Numbered from the stretch's first letter, positions 43,032-52,000 are shown. The stretch: 64,000 bases of DNA from Pseudomonadota bacterium (GCA_023435725.1 JAEYRD010000191.1:1-64000), one strand, 5' to 3'. A program made the numbers and translations. Notes: a model not told the origin generated them from the letters alone.

Positions 43032-43883
43032 ATGGCTGAACCGCCAGCGCCACAGGTGCCGATCTTTAATCTGCAGGCCTACAGCCCCGCCGAGATCAAG
43101 GAAGCCGTCGAAAAGGTCGGGGTGAAGAAAGCCAACCTGCCCTTTCTGACGTCCTTCATGCTAGCAATCGTGGCCGGCGGCGGCATCGGCTTCGGCGCGC
43201 TCTACTATACGATCGTTGCCAGCGATCCCACGTTCAGCTTCGCCACCGTGCGCGTCGTCGGCGGACTTGTGTTTACACTCGGCCTGGCCCTCGTCCTCGT
43301 CGGAGGCGCGGAGTTGTTCACGGGCAACAATCTGATCGTGATGGCCTGGGCCAGCGGCAAGGTTCCCACCCGCACCATGTTACGCAACTGGACCATCGTC
43401 TGGCTCGGCAATTTCGTCGGCGCGCTCGGGCTCATTGTCCTAGTCTTCTTCTCGCATCATCTCGACATGAATGACGGCCGCATCGGCTTGTCGGTCCTGA
43501 ACACAGCCGCCGGAAAGATTCGTCCTGATATGGTGACGCTGTTCTTCAAGGGCATCCTTTGCAACGTGCTCGTCTGCGCGGCCGTCTGGCTTGCCTATGC
43601 GGGCCGATCAGTCACCGACAAGATGGTGGCCGTTATCTTGCCGATCTCCGCATTCATTGCTGCCGGTTTCGAGCATTGCGTCGCCAATATGTACTTCCTG
43701 CCAATGGCGTGGCTGCTGATCCAAACCGGTCATGCGCCCGCGAATTTCGATGCGTCGCTCATTACCATGTCAGGCATCAGCCACAATCTTGTCCCGGTGA
43801 CGCTGGGCAACATCGTCGGCGGCGCTGGTTTTGTCGGCGCCGCCTACTGGGCGATTTATCGGGTAACGTTCGGCGAGGCATGA
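43032..43883 (+). CDS. focA: Formate/nitrite transporter FocA
   Basis: A 283-residue pentameric formate channel protein. The N-terminal helix PAEIKEAVEKVGVKKANLPF precedes six spans. GGAELFTGNNLIVM and AAGFEHCVANMYFLP, which includes the conserved pore histidine, are family-typical. It exports formate made by PflB, or imports it when the pH falls. ATG at 43032 follows AGGA; a GTG at 43002 overlapping the previous stop is possible. It is the last gene of the operon, 26 bp after the exchanger gene. Nitrite transport is less likely in this context. Confidence 0.92.
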   Translation: MAEPPAPQVPIFNLQAYSPAEIKEAVEKVGVKKANLPFLTSFMLAIVAGGGIGFGALYYTIVASDPTFSFATVRVVGGLVFTLGLALVLVGGAELFTGNNLIVMAWASGKVPTRTMLRNWTIVWLGNFVGALGLIVLVFFSHHLDMNDGRIGLSVLNTAAGKIRPDMVTLFFKGILCNVLVCAAVWLAYAGRSVTDKMVAVILPISAFIAAGFEHCVANMYFLPMAWLLIQTGHAPANFDASLITMSGISHNLVPVTLGNIVGGAGFVGAAYWAIYRVTFGEA

Positions 43884-44021
43884 TGACTTCTCGCCGACCA
43901 CCGGTTGAAACCCGCACTCACTTGGGGCACGACGGCCTTCATTGTCGCATCGTTCGCATTGTACCATTAGACCATTTGCTTGATGAACCGCCGCCTAAGA
44001 CATGTGGGAGGTCAGCTTCGG

Positions 44022-44110
44022 GTCATTCGCGTCGTTTTGGCGGTCCGCCAGCTATTTCCGGTCTCACCCGACGAGCAGACATTCGCAGTGTCCGACGGCA
44101 TGTCTCAAAC
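44022..44110 (+). repeat. 89-bp direct repeat, left copy
   Basis: It begins GTCATTCGCGTCGTTTTGG and ends GACGGCATGTCTCAAAC, and is identical over all 89 positions to 45841-45929. The two copies bracket the TPR gene. Confidence 0.95.
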
Positions 44111-44176
44111 GGGGCCAATAGGCGACATTCGAGATGGAAGAGGCCGTCAACGTCAGCAAGCGAACAGCCCTTCACC

Positions 44177-45688
44177 TTATTGCTCCCGGACTCCTCCCTT
44201 CCTCAGCCCATCGATGATGTCATCGAACTCCCGACGAAACTGCGGGTTGCTTGAGATTGAATAACCAAGATCACGGTACCACTGGACCGTAAAGTCTGGT
44301 CGGAGCTTATTCAGTTCAGTCAAGCTCTGCTGTGCCTGTTCGAACTGCCCCGTGGCTCCATAAGCCGATGTCAGATCCACATAGGCGTACCAGAATACGT
44401 TGTTCAGATTGGCCGAGCGCCTGCATTCTTCGATGGCTTCTCCATATTGGCGCAGGTGCAAGTGTGCATGGCAGAGCCAATAGCGCCAACGGGAAACAAA
44501 GGGATCTTTGGGGCTGATTCGGAGAGCCAACTGGGCCGGTGAGAAGGCTTCGCGCGCTCGCCCAGAGGTAACAAGTGCAATTGTTTTGGCAGCGTAGACG
44601 TCTGGATTATTTGGATCAATTTCGAGCGCTGCATCGTATTCAGCCAAAGCCTCCTCAGGGTGTCCAAATAGAAGAAGGGTTCCCTTGGTCGCACGAGCAG
44701 TCGCGCTTGTCGAGTTCTTGGACAGAACTCTGTCTACGAGGTCGATCGCTTGTTTTTTGTCTTCAACCACGGAAGCAGACCATCGATTGTTCACATCAGC
44801 GGCTAAACACCGCGCTTTCCCGACCATGGCCTCAACGTTGTCTGGATCAAGGCGCAGCGCGCTATCGAACAGGTCCTTTGCCTGACCATTCTGAATCTTC
44901 GACTGCGGCTCGTAGAGCTTTGCCCAGCCGCGCATCGTGAAGTCCGTGGCGTCTGCATTCCTCGTTCGGTCCACTTCGCTGCGACGGCTTTCGGCTTGGA
45001 TCAGTTCAATGTTCAGCGAGCGAGCGATCCGCGCTGTGATCTGGTCCTGCAAGGCGGCGAGGTTCGGACGATCGCCGTCGAAACGATCGGACCAGACATC
45101 CCGTCCGCTCGCGATGTCCGTAAGTGATACGTTGACCCGGACCTGATCTCCGTTGCGCCGCACCGCGCCCTGGACCGCCCATCGGATACCAAGGTCCTTG
45201 CCAAGAGCTTTGAAGTCGATCTGCTTGTTCTTGTATGTAAACGCCGTTCCGCGTCCGATAACGAACGCGCCAGGCATTTGCGCGAGGTCGGTCGTCAAGT
45301 CGGTCGTAATGCCGTTAGCGAAATAGTCCTGCTCCGGATCGTTGTTGAGGTTTGCGAATGGCAGGACCACTAGTGACAAGCGGGGAGCAATGTCGGGCCG
45401 GGCCATAGCCTCCCTCTGCGTCTGCTGCTTGTCCGGAAACACGTCAGTGCGGAGCGTCTTCCACACAGTCCAGTAGCCGACGAGGCCACCCGCAATCGCG
45501 CCGATAGCGGCAATCGGAGCGAGTGCCCCGCCGATTGACTGCAATCGCGCCCGGAGACGACCCTTAAAGTTGAGAGTCGATGCCGGTTTGTCCGGTGGCT
45601 CGTTATTAGATGCCTTCTTGTCCAGTGGATCATTATCGGATGCCGGTTTGTCCGGTAGGTCGCTGGAGACTTCCGAGTTCGTCACCAT
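44177..45688 (-). CDS. TPR protein with FlgO-like domain, adenylate-cyclase-associated type
   Basis: A 503-residue protein. The N-terminus carries three decapeptide repeats (DLPDKPASDN, DPLDKKASNN, EPPDKPASTL), then one membrane span (about 55-75) and a periplasmic TolB-/FlgO-like domain starting LVVLPFANLNNDPEQDYFANG. TPR helices follow (AKDLFDSALRLDPDNVEAM, ALAEYDAALEIDPNNP). In rhizobia such modules are usually fused to a class III adenylate cyclase, but no cyclase domain is present here. Base composition is clearly more AT-rich than the flagellar or nap genes. It is framed by perfect 89-bp direct repeats. Function unknown; a scaffold or assembly role is likely. Confidence 0.82.
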   Translation of the reverse strand: MVTNSEVSSDLPDKPASDNDPLDKKASNNEPPDKPASTLNFKGRLRARLQSIGGALAPIAAIGAIAGGLVGYWTVWKTLRTDVFPDKQQTQREAMARPDIAPRLSLVVLPFANLNNDPEQDYFANGITTDLTTDLAQMPGAFVIGRGTAFTYKNKQIDFKALGKDLGIRWAVQGAVRRNGDQVRVNVSLTDIASGRDVWSDRFDGDRPNLAALQDQITARIARSLNIELIQAESRRSEVDRTRNADATDFTMRGWAKLYEPQSKIQNGQAKDLFDSALRLDPDNVEAMVGKARCLAADVNNRWSASVVEDKKQAIDLVDRVLSKNSTSATARATKGTLLLFGHPEEALAEYDAALEIDPNNPDVYAAKTIALVTSGRAREAFSPAQLALRISPKDPFVSRWRYWLCHAHLHLRQYGEAIEECRRSANLNNVFWYAYVDLTSAYGATGQFEQAQQSLTELNKLRPDFTVQWYRDLGYSISSNPQFRREFDDIIDGLRKGGVREQ

Positions 45689-45840
45689 AACCTCCCCGCA
45701 GGGCCAAACGCCCGGATCATTAAGCCTAGCAGATTTTTACGGCTTCGCGTTGGTCAAGGCTCCTGACTAAGTTCACGCCTCTTCAAGTTGTTGCGGAATG
45801 GCCGGTTTGGCGACGTTGAATAGACAGATGTCCGGTTGGT

Positions 45841-45929
45841 GTCATTCGCGTCGTTTTGGCGGTCCGCCAGCTATTTCCGGTCTCACCCGACGAGCAGACA
45901 TTCGCAGTGTCCGACGGCATGTCTCAAAC
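45841..45929 (+). repeat. 89-bp direct repeat, right copy
   Basis: Identical to 44022-44110. It lies 152 bp upstream of the TPR gene start and 40 bp from the end of the next gene. Confidence 0.95.
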
Positions 45930-45969
45930 CGGCCATCACCGGACTCATGCACAGCAGCGAACCGCATCT

Positions 45970-46953
45970 CTATTCGATCACCTCGTCGGCGAGGGCGAGT
46001 AATGAGGGCGGCACTGTTAAGCCGAGCGCTTTCGCAGTCCTCAAATTGATCAGTAGCTCGAATTTGGTCGGCCTTTCTACCGGAAGGTCAGCAGGTTTGG
46101 CGCCCTTGAATATCTTGTCCACGTAGTCGCCTGCGCGGCGGAATAGATCGGCTGCATCGGGACCGTAGACCACCAACCCCCCGCCAAAAGCATCGTGTCG
46201 AAATAAGTAGTTTGCTGGAAGATGATGCTGCGCCGCGAGCGCGATAACCCGCGGAGCCTCGACAAAGGTGAGAGCATCGCCAGCATCAACTATAGCATCG
46301 GCGTGCTGGGCAGCGGCCGACGCAAAGGCAGCGTCGAGCTCCTCAGCTGTGGTTGCCTCAACTACAGGCAGCGCTACACCGAGCCTCTGGGCCGCGCGGG
46401 GTATTTGTTCCGCAAAGTACGCCCTGTGCATTGGGTTGTCCGGATTGAGCAGGACCGCGATTTTCGAGGCGCCGGGAACGAGTTCCCGGAGAATTTCAAT
46501 ACGTTTCGCGAAGAAGTCATCGGGTACCATGCTCGAAATACCCGTCATGTTGCCGCCCGGTCGCGCGAGGCTTTGCACGAGGCCAAGCTGCACGGGATCT
46601 GCCACAAACACGAACACAATCGGAATGGTGGCGGTCGCTGTTTTCAGGGGTACTGCTGCTTGCGGCCCCGCAGCGATGAGGACATCGGGACTAAAGGCAA
46701 TCAGGTCGGCGACCGAAGCTTCCAGTCGGTCCGGGGGTTGAGAAAAACGGTAGTCAATCGTCAGGTTTTTTCCGTCTATCCAGCCGTGGCCTCGTAGCCC
46801 ATCCAGCAACGCAAGCTCGGCTTTATTCAGGGCCTTCCCGCTGCCATCGCCTACGGCGAGAAAACCAAGCCGGCGACGTTTTCCCTGCGCGTGCGAATAT
46901 CGCGGCAAACCGAGCAGCGCCGCCGTGCCCGCTATGAACTCCCGCCGCTTCAT
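45970..46953 (-). CDS. ABC transporter substrate-binding protein, TrpX-like (PF04392)
   Basis: A 327-residue periplasmic binding protein. The signal MKRREFIAGTAALLGLPRYS has a twin-arginine-like start and cleaves near SHAQ (residue 23). The mature part has GLRGHGWIDGKNLTIDYRF, VFVFVADPVQLGLVQSLARPGGNMTG and the C-terminal KFELLINLRTAKALGLTVPPSLLALADEVIE pattern of the PF04392 family. The ATG at 46953 is supported by the signal peptide. No cognate permease or ATPase lies in the window. It is similar to the next gene, and the pair is in tandem. Ligand unknown. Confidence 0.85.
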   Translation of the reverse strand: MKRREFIAGTAALLGLPRYSHAQGKRRRLGFLAVGDGSGKALNKAELALLDGLRGHGWIDGKNLTIDYRFSQPPDRLEASVADLIAFSPDVLIAAGPQAAVPLKTATATIPIVFVFVADPVQLGLVQSLARPGGNMTGISSMVPDDFFAKRIEILRELVPGASKIAVLLNPDNPMHRAYFAEQIPRAAQRLGVALPVVEATTAEELDAAFASAAAQHADAIVDAGDALTFVEAPRVIALAAQHHLPANYLFRHDAFGGGLVVYGPDAADLFRRAGDYVDKIFKGAKPADLPVERPTKFELLINLRTAKALGLTVPPSLLALADEVIE

Positions 46954-47184
46954 TCGATCCTCTTCGCAGCTTGAGGAGGATGAGGCGAAGAGTATCACGT
47001 CTCGATTGTGGTCGCACTCATCAATGCGGCGCAAATGCGGGATGTCGCGCAAGACGCTTTGGGTCATTCTCGACCGGCTCCGCGGGTTTCGGCCACCGTT
47101 CGATGCCTGCTCTTCTCCGAAACCGACCAGCTTACTGCGCGGCAGCGAAATGACGCGAAGGGCCAGTAGCGGAAGTGACGCATT

Positions 47185-48168
47185 TCATTCGATGACCTCG
47201 TCGGCACGAGTGAGAAGCGTCGGCGGCACGTCGAGACCGAGAGACTTTGCGGTCTGCAAGTTGATCACTAGCTCGAATTTGGTTGGCGCTTGAACGGGCA
47301 ATCCACTTGGTTGCGCACCCCTGAGAAGGCGATCAACGTAGGGCGCAACCTGACGATATAACTCCGTAACATCCGGCCCGTAGGAGAATAAGCCTCCCTC
47401 GGCAACAGCCACGCGAAACGGGTACACCGCGGGAACTCTATGACGGGCCGCTTGCTCGATTACCGTTGCACGATGCACCGCCATGAAGCTGTCCGCCATC
47501 AAGACAAGGCCCGCTCCGGGCTCCTGGGCGACCGCCGAAATTGCCGAGTCGATCTCGGAATTACTCCGAACCGGATTGACGAATGGCGCGATCGCTAAGT
47601 CTCGGGCCGCGGCTTCGAAAGCACGGTAAAAGTATGAGCCGCCGTCAGGTGCCGCGTCGGGATTGAACAGACCAGCAGCTCTAACAATCCGAGGATCAAT
47701 GTCTTTGAGAAGGGCAAGCCACTTACCTGCCATCGACGGCTCAAAGTTCGCGAAGCCGGTTATGTTGCCGCCGGGTCGTGCAAAACTCTGCACGAAACCT
47801 TGACCGATGGGATCAGCAACAACGGTGAAAACCGTCGGGGTAGTTCGAGTTTCTTGTTTAACAGCTGCGGTGGTGGGCGTGGAGGTGGTCACGACGACAT
47901 CGGGTTGCGATGCAAGTAACTCAATAGCAAATCGATGGGTCCGCTCAGCATCGGCACCACACCAGCGCACTTCGATGTTCACGTTCTTACCATCCGTCCA
48001 CCCCAGCTTCGCTAAGCTCTGCTCGAATGCCTCGAGACGGGCATGCCCCGCGCGATCATCGTCGGAATACATCATTAGCACTCCGATCCGCCGGAGGCGG
48101 CCCTGAGCTTTCGAGCACTGAACTGCCGCAAAACCAGTCAAGCCAAGGATGAACTCGCGCCGTCTCAT
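47185..48168 (-). CDS. ABC transporter substrate-binding protein, TrpX-like (PF04392)
   Basis: A 327-residue paralogue of the preceding gene, starting MRRREFILGLTGFAAVQCSKAQ, with a Tat-like or lipoprotein-like signal (a cysteine in AVQC near residue 18). Core motifs SLAKLGWTDGKNVNIEVRW, VFTVVADPIGQGFVQSFARPGGNITG and the C-terminal KFELVINLQTAKSLGLDVPP match the family. It is in tandem on the same strand, 231 bp upstream of the other copy. Like it, it lacks partner transporter genes, so it may work with a distant permease or as a sensor. Confidence 0.85.
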   Translation of the reverse strand: MRRREFILGLTGFAAVQCSKAQGRLRRIGVLMMYSDDDRAGHARLEAFEQSLAKLGWTDGKNVNIEVRWCGADAERTHRFAIELLASQPDVVVTTSTPTTAAVKQETRTTPTVFTVVADPIGQGFVQSFARPGGNITGFANFEPSMAGKWLALLKDIDPRIVRAAGLFNPDAAPDGGSYFYRAFEAAARDLAIAPFVNPVRSNSEIDSAISAVAQEPGAGLVLMADSFMAVHRATVIEQAARHRVPAVYPFRVAVAEGGLFSYGPDVTELYRQVAPYVDRLLRGAQPSGLPVQAPTKFELVINLQTAKSLGLDVPPTLLTRADEVIE

Positions 48169-48517
48169 TTGATTGTCCGATCGCCGCTAGATGCCGTGGG
48201 CTCGTCATCTAGATCTTTCATGCGCAGCCCAGCTCAATGTAGCAAAGAGCTAACCGGCTCTACATGCCGGCCAAGCTGTTCCACCCTCAACCTTAGAACT
48301 AGGAATGAAGTCCGCTCCGGGTCAAACCGAGAAGAACTCAGCCCGAGCAAATGTCTTCCGGGTTACCCCTGAAAGCGGACACTGCGCGGCACAATCGGCC
48401 GGTTCAAAGGGGCCAACAGAACATTCGCGAAATGAAGGAGACCGCCAACTCCATCACCCGGTTCATCGCCGAATACTTGAGGTCTTCACTTTGATCCAAT
48501 GCTCGCAGGGCGATCTT
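48169..48517. other. Gene-free spacer
   Basis: 349 bp between the second PF04392 gene and the DsrE-like gene with short, unconvincing frames on both strands. No hairpin, box or gene is recognised. Confidence 0.5.
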
Positions 48518-48871
48518 CTAGAAATTGACCACTCGCGAGTCCGGCTGCTTGGCTGCGGCGTGGAACTCGTTCATCCCAGCAAGCTTCGCCCGTTTGTCGA
48601 GCGCTGATGCCGCTAGACCGCGCGCCTCGACGCAAGGCTTGCACACCATCAACGTCACATTGGGATGCGCTGCGATCTCTTCGTATCGGTTCGGTGGCCC
48701 GACCGGGACGAGCTTCGCGCCCAAGCCCTCGATTGCTGTGAATACGGCATCGGCGAATAGCATCAGCGTGACGCTGTCGCCGCTCTGCACCGCGGACGTA
48801 GCGAAGATAAATGGCAGCATTGCCCGAGTTGGATCAGTCGGGCCATATGTGGCGGAGATAGCGAAATGCAT
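48518..48871 (-). CDS. DsrE-family protein
   Basis: A 117-residue cytoplasmic protein of the DsrE/DsrF-like fold. HFAISATYGPTDPTRAMLPF and SAVQSGDSVTLMLFADAV form the first part. A segment with two cysteines in TLMVCKPCVEARG may serve as the sulfur- or thiol-active site. Relatives act in sulfur relay or peroxide-linked reactions. It stands alone between gene-poor spacers, with no sulfur-oxidation genes nearby. The family assignment is reasonable, the function unproven. Confidence 0.72.
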   Translation of the reverse strand: MHFAISATYGPTDPTRAMLPFIFATSAVQSGDSVTLMLFADAVFTAIEGLGAKLVPVGPPNRYEEIAAHPNVTLMVCKPCVEARGLAASALDKRAKLAGMNEFHAAAKQPDSRVVNF

Positions 48872-49295
48872 CTTTGTCTCCTATCCTAGTTCCCGCGCTC
48901 CGGCGGTCTGCACGACTGGATTTAAGCAATTTGAGGCGGATTGGGCTTGATCAGCGTCAACGGACGTTCTTCGGGGATTTCTATCCGAACGACTCCATCA
49001 CTCTTGTCATCGCCGGATGCTTGCGGTTCTTCACTTGGAGCCAGTGCTTCGACCGGCCAGCGTGATATGGCCGGTCGCGGCAGCCTCTCGCAGGCGCCTG
49101 CCGACAGTTGCACGGGTGAATTTCCTGCCGCCACTTTCGACGGGCTCCATCGGGCTGTCAGCCTAGCACATTGTCGAGGGCTGCTAAAACTGTTGTCAAT
49201 TTCTGCGTTGGGTCCAAAAGGCGACGATCCCAGCGGGGACTGCGTGTCCGCTTTGCTCTCTCTCGGAAGCAGACATCGCTGATCTAGAGTCCCCC
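48872..49295. other. Gene-free spacer
   Basis: 424 bp without a supported gene. Several short frames exist on both strands, but none has recognisable homology or a good start. Part of the right end resembles the dispersed repeat sequence common in this group. Confidence 0.5.
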
Positions 49296-50078
49296 TCAGT
49301 TAAGGCGGTGCGGGCCAGCCAGCAGACCCAGCACGATCGAGAACAATTCGTTCTGCGAGGAGATGCCGAGCCGCTCATAGGCGCGCTTGCGGTAGGTCAG
49401 GGTCGAATGCAGGCTGATGCCGAGCGCCTGCGAGATCGCCTCGGAGCTGAGGCCGAGCAGAATGCGCCGGCAGACCTCCTGCTCGCGCGGAGTCAGCGCG
49501 GAGAGCGGCGTGCGTGTTGCGAATAATGCGGCGAGGTTCTGGTCGGGCGTTGCGGCCTGCTGGAAATGACGGGCGACGCTCGCGCCGATTGCCGGCGCAA
49601 CAGTCTGGAGCCGCGCGCGCTCGGCATCCCCGAAGCGACCCTGGGACAAGATGCGGTAGAAATTGACGTAGAAGCAGGTGTCACCAGTCCAGATCGCCGT
49701 GGCGCATTTGTCGACGATGTCAGAGTCATTGAAGAAGATCTTGCGATAGCGCGCGCCATACATGCGCGGCGCGAACGACGGCAGCATGATCGGCGCGCCG
49801 CTCTCGGCCTCGAAGAGCGCATCGCGGTTGGGATCGGATTCGTGGAACTGCCCGGCATAGGCGGCGCCGAGATCGCCGCCGGTCGGGATGTTGCCGGCAT
49901 CGAGCAGGCAACTTGCGGCGCCGGCGCGCGTCAGCGCGAACACCATGCAATGGCCGACCCCGGCCTGCCGGCGCAGCGTGTCGATCAGGATCGTTGGGAA
50001 GTCGGGGCGGCCGATGGCGAGCACCGCGGGCGTGACGTCGCCGGCCGCTGGGTTCGGGGCCATCGCGTGGGGCCGCAT
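49296..50078 (-). CDS. LuxR-family transcriptional regulator
   Basis: A 260-residue regulator. The first 180 residues are a sensory domain without an obvious autoinducer-binding signature (RPDFPTILIDTLRRQAGVGH, YVNFYRILSQGRFGDAE). The C-terminal LuxR helix-turn-helix reads LSALTPREQEVCRRILLGLS, ISQALGISLHSTLTYRKRAY, ending ERLGISSQNELFSIVL. The ATG at 50078 follows GGAGG, so the longer upstream frame is not used. It is upstream of, and on the same strand as, nothing obviously regulated; the LLM oxidoreductase lies behind it, 263 bp away. Signal and targets unknown. Confidence 0.85.
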   Translation of the reverse strand: MRPHAMAPNPAAGDVTPAVLAIGRPDFPTILIDTLRRQAGVGHCMVFALTRAGAASCLLDAGNIPTGGDLGAAYAGQFHESDPNRDALFEAESGAPIMLPSFAPRMYGARYRKIFFNDSDIVDKCATAIWTGDTCFYVNFYRILSQGRFGDAERARLQTVAPAIGASVARHFQQAATPDQNLAALFATRTPLSALTPREQEVCRRILLGLSSEAISQALGISLHSTLTYRKRAYERLGISSQNELFSIVLGLLAGPHRLN

Positions 50079-50179
50079 TGGTTTTCCTCCGCAAGACGTT
50101 CTTTTGCGGGAGGATAGCAGCAAGGGCAGTGCGGCGGAAGGCAACCAAGCCGCTTCTGGGTCCCGGCTCTGCGCAGCAG

Positions 50180-50290
50180 CCATAGCGCGTTGAAGACGCG
50201 CGTGAGCGCGCTTATGGCACGCTGCAGCGCGTCCGGGACAAGAGAGTTCGCGCGTTGTTAGACGGTCTCGTGCCCCGGACGCAGCGCAGC
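50180..50290. repeat. Imperfect inverted-repeat cluster
   Basis: CCATAGCGCG and CGCGCTTATGG form one hairpin. CGCTGCAGCGCGTCCGGG (50220-50237) and CCCGGACGCAGCGCAGCG (50273-50290) form a second, imperfect one. It looks like another dispersed repeat of this genome. Confidence 0.5.
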
Positions 50291-50341
50291 GCCACTTCGG
50301 CGGTGCGCAGCTGAGCCAGGGCCCATGCCAGATAAAGAGTC

Positions 50342-51547
50342 CTACCCCGCCGCGGCCTTTACCGGGGCGACGTTGATGGCGAGCTTGCCGTAGCGGTCGG
50401 TGAAAGCTTCCGTGTCGATCTCTTCCAGCTTGATCTCACCGCTCATCACGCCCTGCTTCCAGGCGGCCTGGGCGGGGTCGTTCTGGAACTCCGGCATCAC
50501 CTCGCGGCCGAACAGCTCGAGCGATTCGCAGATGTGCTCGTGGCTGTTCTTGCCGGCCTGGTTGAGCAGAATGACTTGGTCGATGTGGGAGCTCTGGAAG
50601 CGCTTCAGCTTCTTGCGGATCGTCTCGGGCGAGCCGATCAGGCCGCCGCGCAGCGCCGCCTCCTGCGCTTCCGGATTGTCGCGCTTCCACTTGTTGTACT
50701 CGTCCCACATGTTGACGGTGTAGGGCGCCGGCCGCTGGCGGTTCTGCGAGGCGCCGTAGAAGCGCAGCGCGAACTGGAAGAAGGTGGCGCCGTCGGCGCG
50801 CGCACGCGCTTCCTCGTCGGTCTTGGCGCACATGAAGAACGACACCAGTGCCATGTTCGGATTGATCTCGTAGTCGGCGAGCTTGTGCAGCCGCTTGGTC
50901 ATCGCATTGTAATAGGCGTGCACCCAGGCGTGCGCCGCGTCGGCACTGACGAACTGGAAGCCGAGCGCACCGAAGCCGTGGCGACCGGCGCGCTCGATGG
51001 TCGGCAGCTGCGAGCAGGCCATCCACAGCGGCGGATGCGGCTTCTGCACCGGTTTCGGTACGACGTTGCGCAAGGGAATGTCGAAATACTTGCCGTGATG
51101 CTCGCTGCCGGCGTCCTTGAACATGGGGAAGATCGCGGCTACGGCCTCCTCGAACACCTCCTTCTTGGTCTCCATGTCGCGTCCGAACGGCGTGAGCTCG
51201 GTGATGGAGGCACTCTCGCCCATGCCGAATTCGCAGCGGCCGTTGGAAAGCAGATCGAGCACCGCAACGCGCTCGGCGACACGGGCCGGATGGTTGGTGG
51301 TGAGCTGGAGGATGCCGTGGCCGAGCCTGATGTTCTTCGTGCGCTGGCTCGCGGCTGCGAGGAATGATTCAGGCGAGGGCGAGTGCGAGTATTCCTCGAG
51401 GAAGTGATGCTCGACGACCCAGGCGTGGTCGTAGCCGAGCTTGTCGGCGAGTTCCATCTGCGAGAGGGCGTTCTGGTAAAGCCTGAGCTCATCGCCGGCC
51501 ACCCAGGGCCGTGGCAGCTGCAGCTCGTAGAAAATGCCGAACTTCAT
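50342..51547 (-). CDS. LLM-class flavin-dependent oxidoreductase
   Basis: A 401-residue luciferase-like monooxygenase with MKFGIFYELQLPRPW at the start, WVVEHHFLEEYSHSPSPE, TKNIRLGHGILQLTTNHPARVAERVAVLD and GRCEFGMGESASITEL. These are typical of bacterial alkanal or F420-independent flavin monooxygenases. It uses reduced flavin and oxygen to oxidise an unknown organic substrate. No flavin reductase adjoins it; one is available in the ssu operon at 28483. ATG at 51547. Monocistronic. Confidence 0.87.
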   Translation of the reverse strand: MKFGIFYELQLPRPWVAGDELRLYQNALSQMELADKLGYDHAWVVEHHFLEEYSHSPSPESFLAAASQRTKNIRLGHGILQLTTNHPARVAERVAVLDLLSNGRCEFGMGESASITELTPFGRDMETKKEVFEEAVAAIFPMFKDAGSEHHGKYFDIPLRNVVPKPVQKPHPPLWMACSQLPTIERAGRHGFGALGFQFVSADAAHAWVHAYYNAMTKRLHKLADYEINPNMALVSFFMCAKTDEEARARADGATFFQFALRFYGASQNRQRPAPYTVNMWDEYNKWKRDNPEAQEAALRGGLIGSPETIRKKLKRFQSSHIDQVILLNQAGKNSHEHICESLELFGREVMPEFQNDPAQAAWKQGVMSGEIKLEEIDTEAFTDRYGKLAINVAPVKAAAG

Positions 51548-51710
51548 GACGCCTCTCCCGCATTATTGTTGTTAGACTCATCTTAATGAGCGAGGCGGCG
51601 CTGTCTACGGAATCGCAATTCCGCCGCGCGGGAGATCGATTCTTCGCGCATACGTGGCAACGCCGCCCCGGCTGCGGAGCCGGGCTACGACATTCCGGCG
51701 ACCTAAACGA

Positions 51711-51724
51711 TTGATCCAAATCAA
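51711..51724. promoter_or_regulatory. Perfect FNR/FixK box upstream of nap
   Basis: TTGATCCAAATCAA matches the TTGAT-N4-ATCAA consensus at every conserved position. If centred at -41.5, transcription begins near 51759, 56 bp before napE. B. japonicum napEDABC is known to be activated by FixK2 through such a box. Confidence 0.88.
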
Positions 51725-51814
51725 GGTCTTCGTAACTTGTCTGTATCTAAAGTTGCAGCAAGGTAACGGCCCGGATGCCGTCCCGATTCCAATACCATTT
51801 CGAAGAGACCGAAT

Positions 51815-52000
51815 ATGTCGGCCCCTGACGACACGACGACGCGCGTGCGCCGTAAGCGCATGGAGATTTTCGCTTTCCTGTTCCTGACCGCGGTCGTGAT
51901 GCCCGTCCTCGCGGTCGGAACGGTCGGCTCTTACGGCCTCGGCGTCTGGATCTATCAGATGTTTGCGGGCCCTCCCGGCCCACCACCCTCCCCGCATTGA
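51815..52000 (+). CDS. napE: Periplasmic nitrate reductase subunit NapE
   Basis: A 61-residue membrane protein. A basic N-terminus (TTTRVRRKRMEIFAF) leads into one span (about 18-52) and ends in a proline-rich tail (GPPGPPPSPH). It matches NapE of Bradyrhizobium and Paracoccus in length and in the RRKRxEIFxFLFLT pattern. Its exact role is unknown, but it is cotranscribed first in napEDABC. Confidence 0.92.
   Translation: MSAPDDTTTRVRRKRMEIFAFLFLTAVVMPVLAVGTVGSYGLGVWIYQMFAGPPGPPPSPH

Noticed and set aside
44022..45929. Insertion sequence or composite transposon around the TPR gene
   Set aside because: No transposase and no terminal inverted repeats. The flanks are direct repeats of a dispersed intergenic family.
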